Positions 9,401 to 15,827 are shown, counted from the first letter of the stretch. The stretch is DNA of 57,753 bases from Tepidisphaeraceae bacterium (GCA_035998445.1 DASYHQ010000035.1:1-57753), one strand, 5' to 3'. A program made the numbers and translations. The notes: generated by a model from the letters alone, not told the origin.

Positions 9401-9656
9401 AGTGACGGACGATGACCTGGCTGGTCAGTAGAACCTCGCCCCGCTTCTCCTTGGCCGGGGCCGTGTAGGAGACCTGATCGGGCTTTACGCTACCGTCCTT
9501 GCGGGTGACCATCTTGCGATGCCCGGGGGCGACGTATGCTCCCCAGGCCGTGGTCCGGTTGACCAGCCGGGCTTCCGCCCATGCTGCGAGTTCGGCCGCG
9601 CGCGCCGCCCAAATTGCTTGTTCGTCGATCGGCGTTGCTGGTGTTGCTTCAACCAT
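6456..9656 (-). CDS. Primase-helicase (AEP-type primase plus SF3/AAA-like helicase), 1066 aa
   Basis: This is probably the element's replication protein. Residues 30-235 look like an archaeo-eukaryotic-type primase: SVDID at 111-115 (metal-binding acidic pair), SNGDGGYRLW at 150-159, FPKQ at 194-197 and NWARIPGRHH at 207-216. Residues about 285-375 resemble a PriCT-type domain. A long charged linker follows. The C-terminal third has a helicase core with a P-loop ending TGKSK (752-756), a Walker B-like DTIVHLDN (795-802) and an arginine-finger-like GEIIKRM (to 858). The P-loop lacks the usual leading glycines (APLERTGKS). AGGAAG precedes the ATG by 5 nt. The iteron region directly downstream supports a role in origin firing. 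Confidence 0.88.
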   Translation of the reverse strand: MVEATPATPIDEQAIWAARAAELAAWAEARLVNRTTAWGAYVAPGHRKMVTRKDGSVKPDQVSYTAPAKEKRGEVLLTSQVIVRHFRAKHGGDVIGLHSTNDVDSMCRWLSVDIDHHSGDAVAPTANWHAALAWHTRVASLGFNPLLVDSNGDGGYRLWAMFDRPTPSDIVYAFAQWIVSDYAALGLARAPETFPKQAHVAPGEFGNWARIPGRHHTKNHWSRVWEGNGWVGGNDAIDLLLGCTGDSPMLIPAEAAPTPTPAPAPRPQRALPTKSAKLMTSDEIAVKCLDGLRADRVDDYDSWVKVLAILHLVESETGTPMLEEAIRWSQSSSKYAEGDCEQKWKSFKASRGKIAKLGSLIKMAQDDGACIFPGDRNDPRGPRAARTAAKAPSKPPKDHSTVGEDGIPDESAAREGARNSPPIDLNCGTDPDLTVRADDVAAEQVSAAVRVRDALDTAKATFDPQVIIAAAGDLAQLSKREWASIKAELRRWRDEAGVHLDLKDLAAAMKEEQERQAEEASNAAVLDPEDEQSITPIRDDADDYLLTPGAHRDDRGQYSEIGTSTFADEVLRRVPEDAIYSMGDVPGQIIRRPGSRKFRMLDADATRMLVDSHVKLGKWVKLPGDEGQALIFVPSNRDHGSLVLNRASASEHVRQLRMMVRYPTFLESFELTSPGWNPNGVFYDQHSDLADLEPEMDMETARMTLEDLLIDFPFRSEADRQNFIGGMVTVVVAPAIGSNRPMHLVQAPLERTGKSKLIEQVLGHIFLRQEVPAEQLAMSEEERDKRIIALLIGQDTIVHLDNLKQFVDSGVLASLLTAAIYRGRLLGQTQMVTLPNNLILFGSGNNVEGTGEIIKRMVPIFLQPQTADPQNRKEFVHPDLLEYLPTVRRKVLSAILGMVCVWRAAGRPKGDRAMGGFERWQNVVGGVMQTAGYTEWLSNFNRWVKESDPQAADLNTFVALWADSHNDLARPTKYLANVARGAGLFPKCFQSVSERAQLTSFGMTILRHQLDRPIGKWKIKRSGTDSNAFYYLSELMGDQPIVEPKRDESSETDPLPFDVDETRRAG

Positions 9657-9693
9657 ACTTACTTCCTGGCACGTACCCTGTGTGCAGATCGAT

Positions 9694-10557
9694 TTACTTT
9701 GCGTCGAACTTCTTGATGCCCTTCAACATGACCACGTCCATCTCGCTGAGCGCGTACCATTCGGGTCCCACGCGTTGCTTGGCGAAGTAGGCGCGGAACC
9801 GGAGGCGTGCCGCGGCAGCGTCGGGCGTCTCGATCGTGTGAACGATCTCCCCGTCGCCGATCAGGTTCGGGAGCGATGACCGGTCCGTCACGAAGGAGAA
9901 CAGGCTGGGTTCAACGCTCGACCGGAACAGGTGGACTTGCGCGAGGCCCACGCCGGCGGCTGACAGGCCATGCGCTGCGGCGAATCGCGCGAACGCGTCG
10001 AGCGGGTTTGCAGCGATCGTGACGCGCGTCGCCATCGTGCGCACGAACCACATGTCCGTGCGTTGCACGTCCGACATGGTGGCGGGCTCGAACAGCCAGA
10101 CGGGAATGCCGCGGGCCACGGCGTACCCGATCTCCGCAACCGTCCCGTAGGCGTCGATCGCGTCGAGCCACACGAACATTACGTCGCTGTCGTCGATCCA
10201 CTTGCGACAGAGTTCAACCGTACGGGCCTGCGACGGGTTGGCCATGCAGACGCTTCCGTCGTTGGCGCCGACGCCGTGGCTGGATCGACCATGCCCACAG
10301 CCGTGATCGCACCCGCGGAAGAATGGCCCTGCGTACGCGAAACGTCCACGGTATAGAGGCTGGTCGGGCTCGGGGGTCTCGTTTGCCACCCAGCTGCCCG
10401 ACGCGCTCCGCATGTGCGGAAACAGGTCATGCCGCCAATCGTTCTTGGCGATCTTGCCGGCGCAGTACACCCGGATGAACTGCGGGTCGCGATCAGCCGG
10501 CTGTTTGGCCTCCACGGTCGCGTTCCGATGCTTGTCGATGTTAAACGTCGTCGTCAT
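9694..10557 (-). CDS. Nucleoside 2-deoxyribosyltransferase-like protein with GIY-YIG-like C-terminus, 287 aa
   Basis: The first 185 residues resemble the nucleoside 2-deoxyribosyltransferase family: VYCAGKIAKNDWR near residue 30, YAGPFF near 75, then DSDVMFVWLDAIDAYGTVAEIGYA (about 122-145), which matches the conserved catalytic core. The last 100 residues (from VHLFRSS to KRVGPEWYAL-like QRVGPEWYAL near 268) look like the distal part of a GIY-YIG/T5orf172-type domain, but the tyrosines of the GIY and YIG strands are not evident. The start has GGAGAG upstream. It lies directly upstream of the primase gene in the same operon. A role in nucleotide salvage or base modification is inferred. Confidence 0.7.
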   Translation of the reverse strand: MTTTFNIDKHRNATVEAKQPADRDPQFIRVYCAGKIAKNDWRHDLFPHMRSASGSWVANETPEPDQPLYRGRFAYAGPFFRGCDHGCGHGRSSHGVGANDGSVCMANPSQARTVELCRKWIDDSDVMFVWLDAIDAYGTVAEIGYAVARGIPVWLFEPATMSDVQRTDMWFVRTMATRVTIAANPLDAFARFAAAHGLSAAGVGLAQVHLFRSSVEPSLFSFVTDRSSLPNLIGDGEIVHTIETPDAAAARLRFRAYFAKQRVGPEWYALSEMDVVMLKGIKKFDAK

Positions 10558-10758
10558 CTAGATCTCTCTCCGGCCATGCCGGTGTTGCGTTCCAGTCTGT
10601 ATGCCTTACCGCTCATCGCCCACCTCCTGGCTCGACCCGGTGGCATTCCTCGTTAGGGGTGAAGGGGGCGGAAGGTCCGCTCCCCTCGCCTACGCCGCTC
10701 CTCTCTGATCGATCGGTTGGTCCCGACGTACGGGGAGGGGCGGGGGTGCGCGCATTAT

Positions 10759-11034
10759 TTACACTGACCCGATCACCTCCAGTTCGACGTTGGCGATCTT
10801 GGCTGCTTCGCGAATCGTGCTTTCGAACAGGCACCGCCAATCCGCGTCCGACATCACCGTTTGGGGCCCGCGGTTGCCGATCATGCCGCGGTAGATGTTG
10901 GAGGTTGACTGAAGCACGGCCATCGCCAGCGTGGCCTCCTCCTCCTCGCTCTCGGTGACCGTGCCGCGCACCATATGTGCCGTGATCAGTGTTAAGGCCA
11001 TCCAGTGGTTGAATTGCTCTAACGTCGTGTTCAT
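10759..11034 (-). CDS. Hypothetical acidic helical protein, 91 aa
   Basis: The start at 11034 has GAAGGG 9 nt upstream. The protein is mostly alpha-helical, with an acidic stretch (TESEEEEA near residue 27) and a hydrophobic first helix (FNHWMALTLITAHMV) that is probably too polar to cross a membrane. No family was recognised. A spacer of 200 bp separates it from the next gene downstream; nothing was seen there. Confidence 0.6.
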   Translation of the reverse strand: MNTTLEQFNHWMALTLITAHMVRGTVTESEEEEATLAMAVLQSTSNIYRGMIGNRGPQTVMSDADWRCLFESTIREAAKIANVELEVIGSV

Positions 11035-11052
11035 TTGCCGATCCCTTCTGGT

Positions 11053-11274
11053 TTACCCCGCCGTCCTTCGGCCTCGCCTGTTGGCCATCGACCGCAGGAT
11101 GGTGTCGACCATCGCGTCGGTGCTGCCCTTCAGGTGGACCACCTTCTCTACCTCCCGGTTCCGCCCGCCAGCGGGAGGGGACAGTGATGGTTGCAGGTGC
11201 CGTGTCATGTTGCCGACCACAACGGCCGGGCCGCGTGCGGTGGTTGGGAAGTTGCTTCTCATCACGACCTTCAT
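11053..11274 (-). CDS. Hypothetical small basic protein, 73 aa
   Basis: The ATG at 11274 has AAAGGA 6 nt upstream and overlaps the stop of the 45-codon gene before it (ATGA). The first 40 residues are Pro/Gly-rich and the last 30 form a basic helix (DTILRSMANRRGRR). No function assigned. Confidence 0.55.
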   Translation of the reverse strand: MKVVMRSNFPTTARGPAVVVGNMTRHLQPSLSPPAGGRNREVEKVVHLKGSTDAMVDTILRSMANRRGRRTAG

Positions 11275-11408
11275 TGCTTTCCTTTCCCCGCCATCGAAGC
11301 GGGCGTGTTCGCCGTGTCGATCACCTTCAGTAATCTGTCTATGCGTCTCGCCTCACACTTGCTCACTCGCTTGCGGCGCCTGAGCCTGTATGCCTGCTTT
11401 CTATTCAT
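11271..11408 (-). CDS. Tiny basic protein, 45 aa
   Basis: A 45-codon frame starts at ATG 11408 inside the last codons of the zinc-ribbon gene (8-bp overlap) and ends in an ATGA overlap with the next gene. It encodes a highly basic helix (RKQAYRLRRRKRVSKCEARR) followed by a second helix (IDRLLKVIDTA). The unbroken coupling on both sides argues that it is translated. It could bind nucleic acid or be an anti-host peptide; nothing in the sequence decides. Confidence 0.55.
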   Translation of the reverse strand: MNRKQAYRLRRRKRVSKCEARRIDRLLKVIDTANTPASMAGKGKQ

Positions 11409-11907
11409 CACCAGCCTTCCCCAGGTGTGATCGGGCGTTCAACATCTGCTGGGCGTAGAACCATCGCCACGCGAAGTAACGGTCGATCGCGGCTTGGCGA
11501 CGCGCTTCGTGTCGGCGCTCCTGCTCATCCCGCGATGGGGACGTTGGCACGTCAGGTGCCTCAAGACCTTGCACCTGCCCGTGCTGATCAAACCACTCAG
11601 GGATTTCTGCCGGCGCCCGGGCGGCCAGAAGAAGGAGTGCATCTGGCATCAGATGCATGCCTGGCTCTAGCAATTGAACGGTCCCCTCTGCAGGCGGAAA
11701 GGTAATCGTCGCATCTGCGGCCAAGCGGAGGCCGTATGCAGGCGAGTCAGCGATTGCACGGTCTGCCGATGCAAGACGTTCATAGGTGGTGAACGAATGG
11801 CCGCAGTTACAGCGGCGACGGCGACGGACGCCCTGACGTACCGGACGGCTATCGACCACACGGCCCGTCTGAGCGCTCAATAACGTGTCGCAACTGGGGC
11901 AGTTCAT
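11401..11907 (-). CDS. NrdR-like zinc-ribbon protein, 168 aa
   Basis: Residues 1-45 reproduce the N-terminal zinc ribbon of the ribonucleotide-reductase repressor NrdR: MNCPSC, then VVDSRPVRQGVRRRRRC, CGHSFTTYERL. The ATP-cone that normally follows in NrdR is absent; instead there is a helical region of 120 residues with a Trp-rich C-terminal helix (RYFAWRWFYAQQML). It may therefore bind NrdR-box-like DNA without nucleotide sensing, or act as an Ogr-like phage activator. The ATG has GGGAGG 5 nt upstream and overlaps the stop of the IS110-domain gene (ATGA). Confidence 0.7.
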   Translation of the reverse strand: MNCPSCDTLLSAQTGRVVDSRPVRQGVRRRRRCNCGHSFTTYERLASADRAIADSPAYGLRLAADATITFPPAEGTVQLLEPGMHLMPDALLLLAARAPAEIPEWFDQHGQVQGLEAPDVPTSPSRDEQERRHEARRQAAIDRYFAWRWFYAQQMLNARSHLGKAGDE

Positions 11908-13286
11908 GCTGCCCTCCCTTGTGCTGGCGCATCAACAGCCCTTGCGTGACGCAGTTTGGCCTCCAACTCCGAACCCGCGGGATGTTCGGCCTGTAGAGGG
12001 TTAGTCGGAAGGTCGCGCCACGCGCGCCACAGTTCCCGCAGCAGCCGCTTACGCATGAACCTGAGGGCTCGCATGTGCGCGCGGCACTTCGGGTCGCGTG
12101 CCTTCTCGTACGCCTTGCGGTCGTTGTAGACCTTCGCGTATTCGGGGTTCTTTGCTCGGATGAGGTTGCCCCCAATTGTGTACATCACGGAGTTGCGAGT
12201 GCCGACGTAGCCCAGTTGCAGAAACTCCTCCGCCGTGATGCCCCCGCACCGCTTCCACGTCGACGCTGCCTTCCCCTTGTAGACGTGGAGTCCGAACCGC
12301 TTCCAGAGTTTTGCCGGGTTGGCGTAGTTCGAGAGGTCGCCCGCCTCACCGACGATCAGGGCAAGGCTGGGCGGTCCGAATCCGCGGACCTTGAAGCGAG
12401 ACCAGACCGGCAACTGCACGACGAGCTTGAGGATTTTCCGATCTAGTTCGTTCTGCCACGCGCGAAAGATCTTCTCCGCTTCGATGAACCGGTCGGCCAC
12501 CGGTCGCATGACGATCGCGATCATCCGCTCGGACTCGTTCAGGCCGGTGAGCTTGTTCTTCGTAATCGCGGTAACGATGGCCTTACCGCGATCGCGGACC
12601 GCGTCCCCTTTGGCATCCGAGTCCGGTATCGTTTGCGCCACCAATTGCCGCGCCAGAGCCCCGAATGGGTGCATCAGACCGATGCGGGTCCGCATGGCGG
12701 CATTGCGCTGCTTGTGAAGCTCGACCAACTGTCGGCAGATGCGATCGACATCGAGTTCGGGCAAAGTATCGGGCGAGGGGGCAACGGCGGGTTGGGTGTC
12801 ACCGGGGCGATGGCCCCCTCGCTCTAATTCAATCGCGCCGACCGGCATCCGATCATCGGGTGTCACGACGACATTGGCCGATCGGCGCGTTGGTTTGGAC
12901 TCGCTCGGCAAGCCGTTAATGGATGTCACGGCGGGGATGGCCGAACGAGCCTGTTTCGAAGAAGCGGCCGACAGCCGGCCGGCGGGTGACACACTTTGGG
13001 TGGTCGACCGCTTCTTGGTTCGTGCGACGGCGGACACTGGCGGGATGGGTGTCTGCCTTAACGGGGTCCGCTGTCGCATTGATTGTGGCTCGCTCGACAC
13101 CGGCAGCGAGGGTGTCAAACACGTCGTGGCCGAGCGAGCCGTTTTCGGAGTAGCGACCGACGACGGGCCAGTGGATGACACGCGAGGGGTGGCCGGTCGC
13201 TTCTTAGTTCGTGCAGAGGACGGCAGGGCGTTTTTGGGTGACACACGGGTGGTGGTCGTCCTCTGCTTCGATTGTTTCGTCTTCAT
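11904..13286 (-). CDS. Protein with IS110/IS116-type transposase C-terminal domain and a repeat N-terminus, 460 aa
   Basis: Residues 12-158 are seven exact 21-residue units with the loose consensus T-x-x-V-S/T-P-x3-L-P-S-x6-K-x-R-S-A, probably disordered and basic. Residues 175-290 are helical. Residues about 291-425 match the Transposase_20 domain found at the C-terminus of IS110 recombinases: RGFGPPSLALIVGEAG, LWKRFGL, then GTRNSVMYTIGGNLIRA and the helical end RAHMRALRFMRKRLLRELW. The N-terminal DEDD (RuvC-like) nuclease domain of IS110 enzymes is absent, and I cannot place the catalytic serine with confidence. ATG 13286 has AAGGA 9 nt upstream. The repeat units are encoded by stem-loops U1-U8 of the array described separately. 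Function unknown; a domesticated IS110-type DNA or RNA-binding protein is the best guess. Confidence 0.75.
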   Translation of the reverse strand: MKTKQSKQRTTTTRVSPKNALPSSARTKKRPATPRVSSTGPSSVATPKTARSATTCLTPSLPVSSEPQSMRQRTPLRQTPIPPVSAVARTKKRSTTQSVSPAGRLSAASSKQARSAIPAVTSINGLPSESKPTRRSANVVVTPDDRMPVGAIELERGGHRPGDTQPAVAPSPDTLPELDVDRICRQLVELHKQRNAAMRTRIGLMHPFGALARQLVAQTIPDSDAKGDAVRDRGKAIVTAITKNKLTGLNESERMIAIVMRPVADRFIEAEKIFRAWQNELDRKILKLVVQLPVWSRFKVRGFGPPSLALIVGEAGDLSNYANPAKLWKRFGLHVYKGKAASTWKRCGGITAEEFLQLGYVGTRNSVMYTIGGNLIRAKNPEYAKVYNDRKAYEKARDPKCRAHMRALRFMRKRLLRELWRAWRDLPTNPLQAEHPAGSELEAKLRHARAVDAPAQGRAA

Positions 13287-13480
13287 GACATTCGTCCTTC
13301 GTTCAATGCCAGGCATGGGCAACGGGGTTATGGGTGTCACTGGCCAGATGGCCCACGCCTGGCGAATTTTGCGAGCCCCGGCATCACTACCTCGGGTGCC
13401 AACGTACTGAAGGCCGGGGCTCGTTATGTCGTGGCGGCGGGCGGTATCGTTATGGGTGGCACGTTTCCTAGCCCGCCGCC
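12773..13480 (-). repeat. Array of eleven 63-bp stem-loops with covarying arms and a constant loop core
   Basis: Each unit is an inverted repeat with 10-14 bp arms enclosing a 30-nt loop (28 nt in the last) with GGGTGNCAC or a close variant in the middle (plus-strand notation). The arms start or end at: U1 12773-12822, U2 12834-12889, U3 12900-12949, U4 12959-13016, U5 13024-13077, U6 13087-13140, U7 13152-13201, U8 13213-13266, U9 13308-13363, U10 13372-13423, U11 13433-13480. Spacing is 64, 63 (six times), 96, 62 and 60 bp. Arm sequences differ between units, yet each pair matches with at most one mismatch. Six of the eight mismatches are G-U pairs in minus-strand RNA. Linkers are T-rich on the plus strand. 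U1-U8 lie inside the IS110-domain gene; U9-U11 lie between it and the sigma gene. Confidence 0.9.
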
Positions 13481-13491
13481 GCTTTGGTTCG

Positions 13492-14742
13492 TTACAGTTT
13501 GTGCCGCCTGAGGATGGCCTTCAGTTCATCCCGCCGCAGGCGCGCGCCGACCTTCTCGTCGTCGTCAACGTTGTTGCGCACCTCGCGGTAGAACGTGATC
13601 GTCTTGCCGTGTTCGAACCGCCGCCGTTCGTGCTTGGCGATCTCACGATCCAGATCGGCCCCGGTCGCCTCCATCAGCTTCTTCCCGCCGACCAGCCACC
13701 GGTCGATCATGTCTTCCTTCTCATCGTGGTCGTAGATGCTCAGCAGCGTTTCCAGCGTGCGGGTGGGCTGCGCCAGTACGGGCTTCGGCGTTTCAACTGG
13801 GTTAGCGGGTCTTGCCCGCACCGCAGTGCTGCGGCGAACGGCGACGAGGTGGCGGATGCCCTGGTCGATGAGGTAGTCCACCAACTGCATCTCTTCGTTC
13901 GCGACGCGCGGCCTGATCAACATGGCTCGTTCTAGGTCCTCGCGCACCTTGGTGATCGCGTCGTCCAGTTCCGCCAAGTGGTCGACCGCGTCGCGGACGA
14001 TTGCCTCGAACCGGTCGACAGGGTTTAACGGCGGTCGCGCGGCCGACGGTTCTCCGTTGCCCGTGGTGGTCAGATCGGTGAGCGTTTCACCCGTAGGTTC
14101 GGCAAATGTGGTTTCCATTTTTGCTTCTTCCTGCACCGCGAAGGCCCGCAGTGTCTTCAGTGCCTTGTCGTGTTCGCGTAGGGCAGCGTTTCCGTCGATA
14201 CCCAAGGCGACCGCGATCTGGTCGAACGTCTGACCATCGCGGTAGTGGAGTCGCATGATCCGTCGCTGGTGTTCAGGTAACGACCGCAGCTGATCATCGA
14301 AGAGGTCGCGGCGATCGATCAGCTCGAAGCCCCTGCCGCCTCCTGCCGACGCCACGTCGTCGAGCAAGCTGCCGGCATCGTCATGGTGACCACGCGGCGC
14401 GTTCAGCGACGTCACCCGTACTCGACCGCGTCCTGTGCATCGCGCCTCGTACCTCAGCCAGTCGTAAATCGCGTTCTTGATGCACGTCGTGGCGTAGGCC
14501 GGGAAGCTGCCCTCCACGTGCTCTACCTTCTCAATCGCCTTAGCGAGCCCGAACGATCCGGCCTGCACCAAGTCCTCGACCTCGATCGAATCAGCCAGAC
14601 GTCGCTTCATCCGTCCTGCCACCTGTTCGAGCAGGTACAACAGGCTTGCCATCAGTTTTGCCTTGGCGTGCCCGGACCTCGTCCGCATGTACTCGGTCCA
14701 TGCGTCGGCTTCCGTCTCGATAGGTGTTGCGAGCATCAACAT
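13492..14742 (-). CDS. Sigma-70 family RNA polymerase sigma factor with C-terminal extension, 416 aa
   Basis: Residues about 30-102 are sigma region 2 (VEDLVQAGSFGLAKAIEKVE, then FPAYATTCIKNAIYDWLR) and residues about 146-200 are region 4 (LPEHQRRIMRLHYRDGQTFDQIAVALGI). The first 200 residues are thus a short FliA/WhiG- or SigF-like factor. The remaining 216 residues are an unrelated helical, charged extension. It would redirect host RNA polymerase to element promoters. AAAGGG overlapping the upstream stop acts as ribosome site. The stem-loop array begins 11 bp after its stop codon. Confidence 0.85.
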   Translation of the reverse strand: MLMLATPIETEADAWTEYMRTRSGHAKAKLMASLLYLLEQVAGRMKRRLADSIEVEDLVQAGSFGLAKAIEKVEHVEGSFPAYATTCIKNAIYDWLRYEARCTGRGRVRVTSLNAPRGHHDDAGSLLDDVASAGGGRGFELIDRRDLFDDQLRSLPEHQRRIMRLHYRDGQTFDQIAVALGIDGNAALREHDKALKTLRAFAVQEEAKMETTFAEPTGETLTDLTTTGNGEPSAARPPLNPVDRFEAIVRDAVDHLAELDDAITKVREDLERAMLIRPRVANEEMQLVDYLIDQGIRHLVAVRRSTAVRARPANPVETPKPVLAQPTRTLETLLSIYDHDEKEDMIDRWLVGGKKLMEATGADLDREIAKHERRRFEHGKTITFYREVRNNVDDDEKVGARLRRDELKAILRRHKL

Positions 14743-14745
14743 GGG

Positions 14746-15336
14746 TCACCGCCCTTTCGCGTAGGGAAACTGACCTTGATGCGGGCGGCGGATCGTTCGC
14801 TCACGACGGTTGGCGATGTCGCGTTGCAGGTCGGCCCCGGTTCGAAGCATGGGGTGGCGCTCAGGTGCCTGCCTTCCGGTCAGTTCGGTGTAGACCCGGC
14901 GGCTGACCGCGTCGGCCCGCTCGTTTTGGTCCCGCGGAATCCATGTGGCGGACCACCAGCGGTCGCTCCAGACCTTCGCCAGTTCTTTGAGGCATTCATC
15001 ACGGAGGCCGGCCATTACCGGGCTTTTGCACTGCCAGCGGCCATTAAGCTGGTTGATGACCAGCATGCTGTCGCCGTAGATTTCCAACTGGTCCGGCTTG
15101 GCGTTCAGGCGTGCCAGTTCGGTGACGGCGGTCAGGCCGCTCATCAACGCCATGTACTCTGCCTGGTTATTCGTGTTCTCGGGCGCCGGGTGCAGCGCGT
15201 AGCCGCTCGACCGCTCCTGACCGTTGTGCATGACGAGGTGGTAGCCCATGCCGAGGCCACCGCCGGGGTTGACCGGCTCGCAGAGCCCGTCGAACCACAA
15301 TTTCCACAAGACGCCGCCGTTTTTGTCTGGTAACAT
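14746..15336 (-). CDS. Ribonuclease H-like protein, 196 aa
   Basis: The RNase HI fold is clear: WFDGLCEPVNPGG near residue 14 (first catalytic Asp), TNNQAEYMAL near 56 (catalytic Glu), IYGDSMLVINQL near 86 (Asp), and WIPRDQNERADAVSR near 130 (last Asp). It would cleave RNA in RNA-DNA hybrids, fitting primer removal for the element's own primase. The 55-residue basic C-terminal tail is extra. I favour ATG 15336 over ATG 15342 because AGGAG lies 6 nt before the former and touches the latter. The gene ends 4 bp before the sigma factor start. Confidence 0.88.
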   Translation of the reverse strand: MLPDKNGGVLWKLWFDGLCEPVNPGGGLGMGYHLVMHNGQERSSGYALHPAPENTNNQAEYMALMSGLTAVTELARLNAKPDQLEIYGDSMLVINQLNGRWQCKSPVMAGLRDECLKELAKVWSDRWWSATWIPRDQNERADAVSRRVYTELTGRQAPERHPMLRTGADLQRDIANRRERTIRRPHQGQFPYAKGR

Positions 15337-15399
15337 TGTCATCTCCTGATCTGCCGGGTCGTGCCGCCAAGCTGGACCCGGCTAAAGGTTGTTTGAATT

Positions 15400-15428
15400 G
15401 ACCGCCGCCCCAACATGGGGCGGCGGTC
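15400..15428 (-). terminator. Perfect 13-bp hairpin after the first gene of the element
   Basis: GACCGCCGCCCCA and its exact complement are separated by ACA, 12 bp downstream of the stop of the 128-aa gene and 60 bp before the RNase H start. No T-run follows on either strand, so it may be an attenuator or a factor-dependent terminator rather than a classic intrinsic one. Confidence 0.5.
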
Positions 15429-15440
15429 CTCGTTTGGGCC

Positions 15441-15827
15441 CTATGCCATCCCATCCCATCGTTCTGCGTCCCGACTGCGAGGCTCGCTGTTGCCGGTGGG
15501 CTTGCCGGGCGATTGCGTCAGTCGATTGATCCGCGCCAAGGCAGGGCCGTCGGCGTTCTCGAAGTCGGCCGCCAAGTTGGCCGGCAGCGGCTCGCCGTCT
15601 CGCTTGTGGCGGATCAGCGCCCCGATTTCTTCACGGGCAGCCGCTTCGATCTCAGGCCGGGCCTTCGGGTCGGTGATCAGGTGGTGCCACTGTTGGAACC
15701 AAGTTAGGAAGTGCTCACGGTCGGCTTGGTTCAACTTGATAGCGGCGTCCTGTGCCGCCTTCAGTTCGGTAGAAAAGACGTGCGAAGTTGGCGCAGCGGC
15801 GCGCGCCATCGCGTTGGCGAGGGACAT
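15441..15827 (-). CDS. Hypothetical protein, 128 aa
   Basis: The start is ATG 15827 with AGGAG 5 nt upstream; the open frame extends further but without a ribosome site and into the tRNA region. The protein is helical (ADREHFLTWFQQWHHLI near residue 36) with a conserved-looking PEIEAAAREEIGALIRHK helix and a disordered C-terminus. No family was recognised. It is the first gene of the minus-strand element next to tRNA-Asp. Confidence 0.6.
   Translation of the reverse strand: MSLANAMARAAAPTSHVFSTELKAAQDAAIKLNQADREHFLTWFQQWHHLITDPKARPEIEAAAREEIGALIRHKRDGEPLPANLAADFENADGPALARINRLTQSPGKPTGNSEPRSRDAERWDGMA

Noticed and set aside
12773-13480. CRISPR array
   Set aside because: The period and length are suggestive, but only a 9-bp core is constant and the flanks are self-complementary arms. 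There are no identical direct repeats with unique spacers, and no cas gene is present.
12773-13480. Row of integron attC sites
   Set aside because: attC sites also covary, but they require GTTRRRY/RYYYAAC core boxes, cassettes between them and an IntI gene. None is seen, and 63-bp spacing leaves no room for cassettes.
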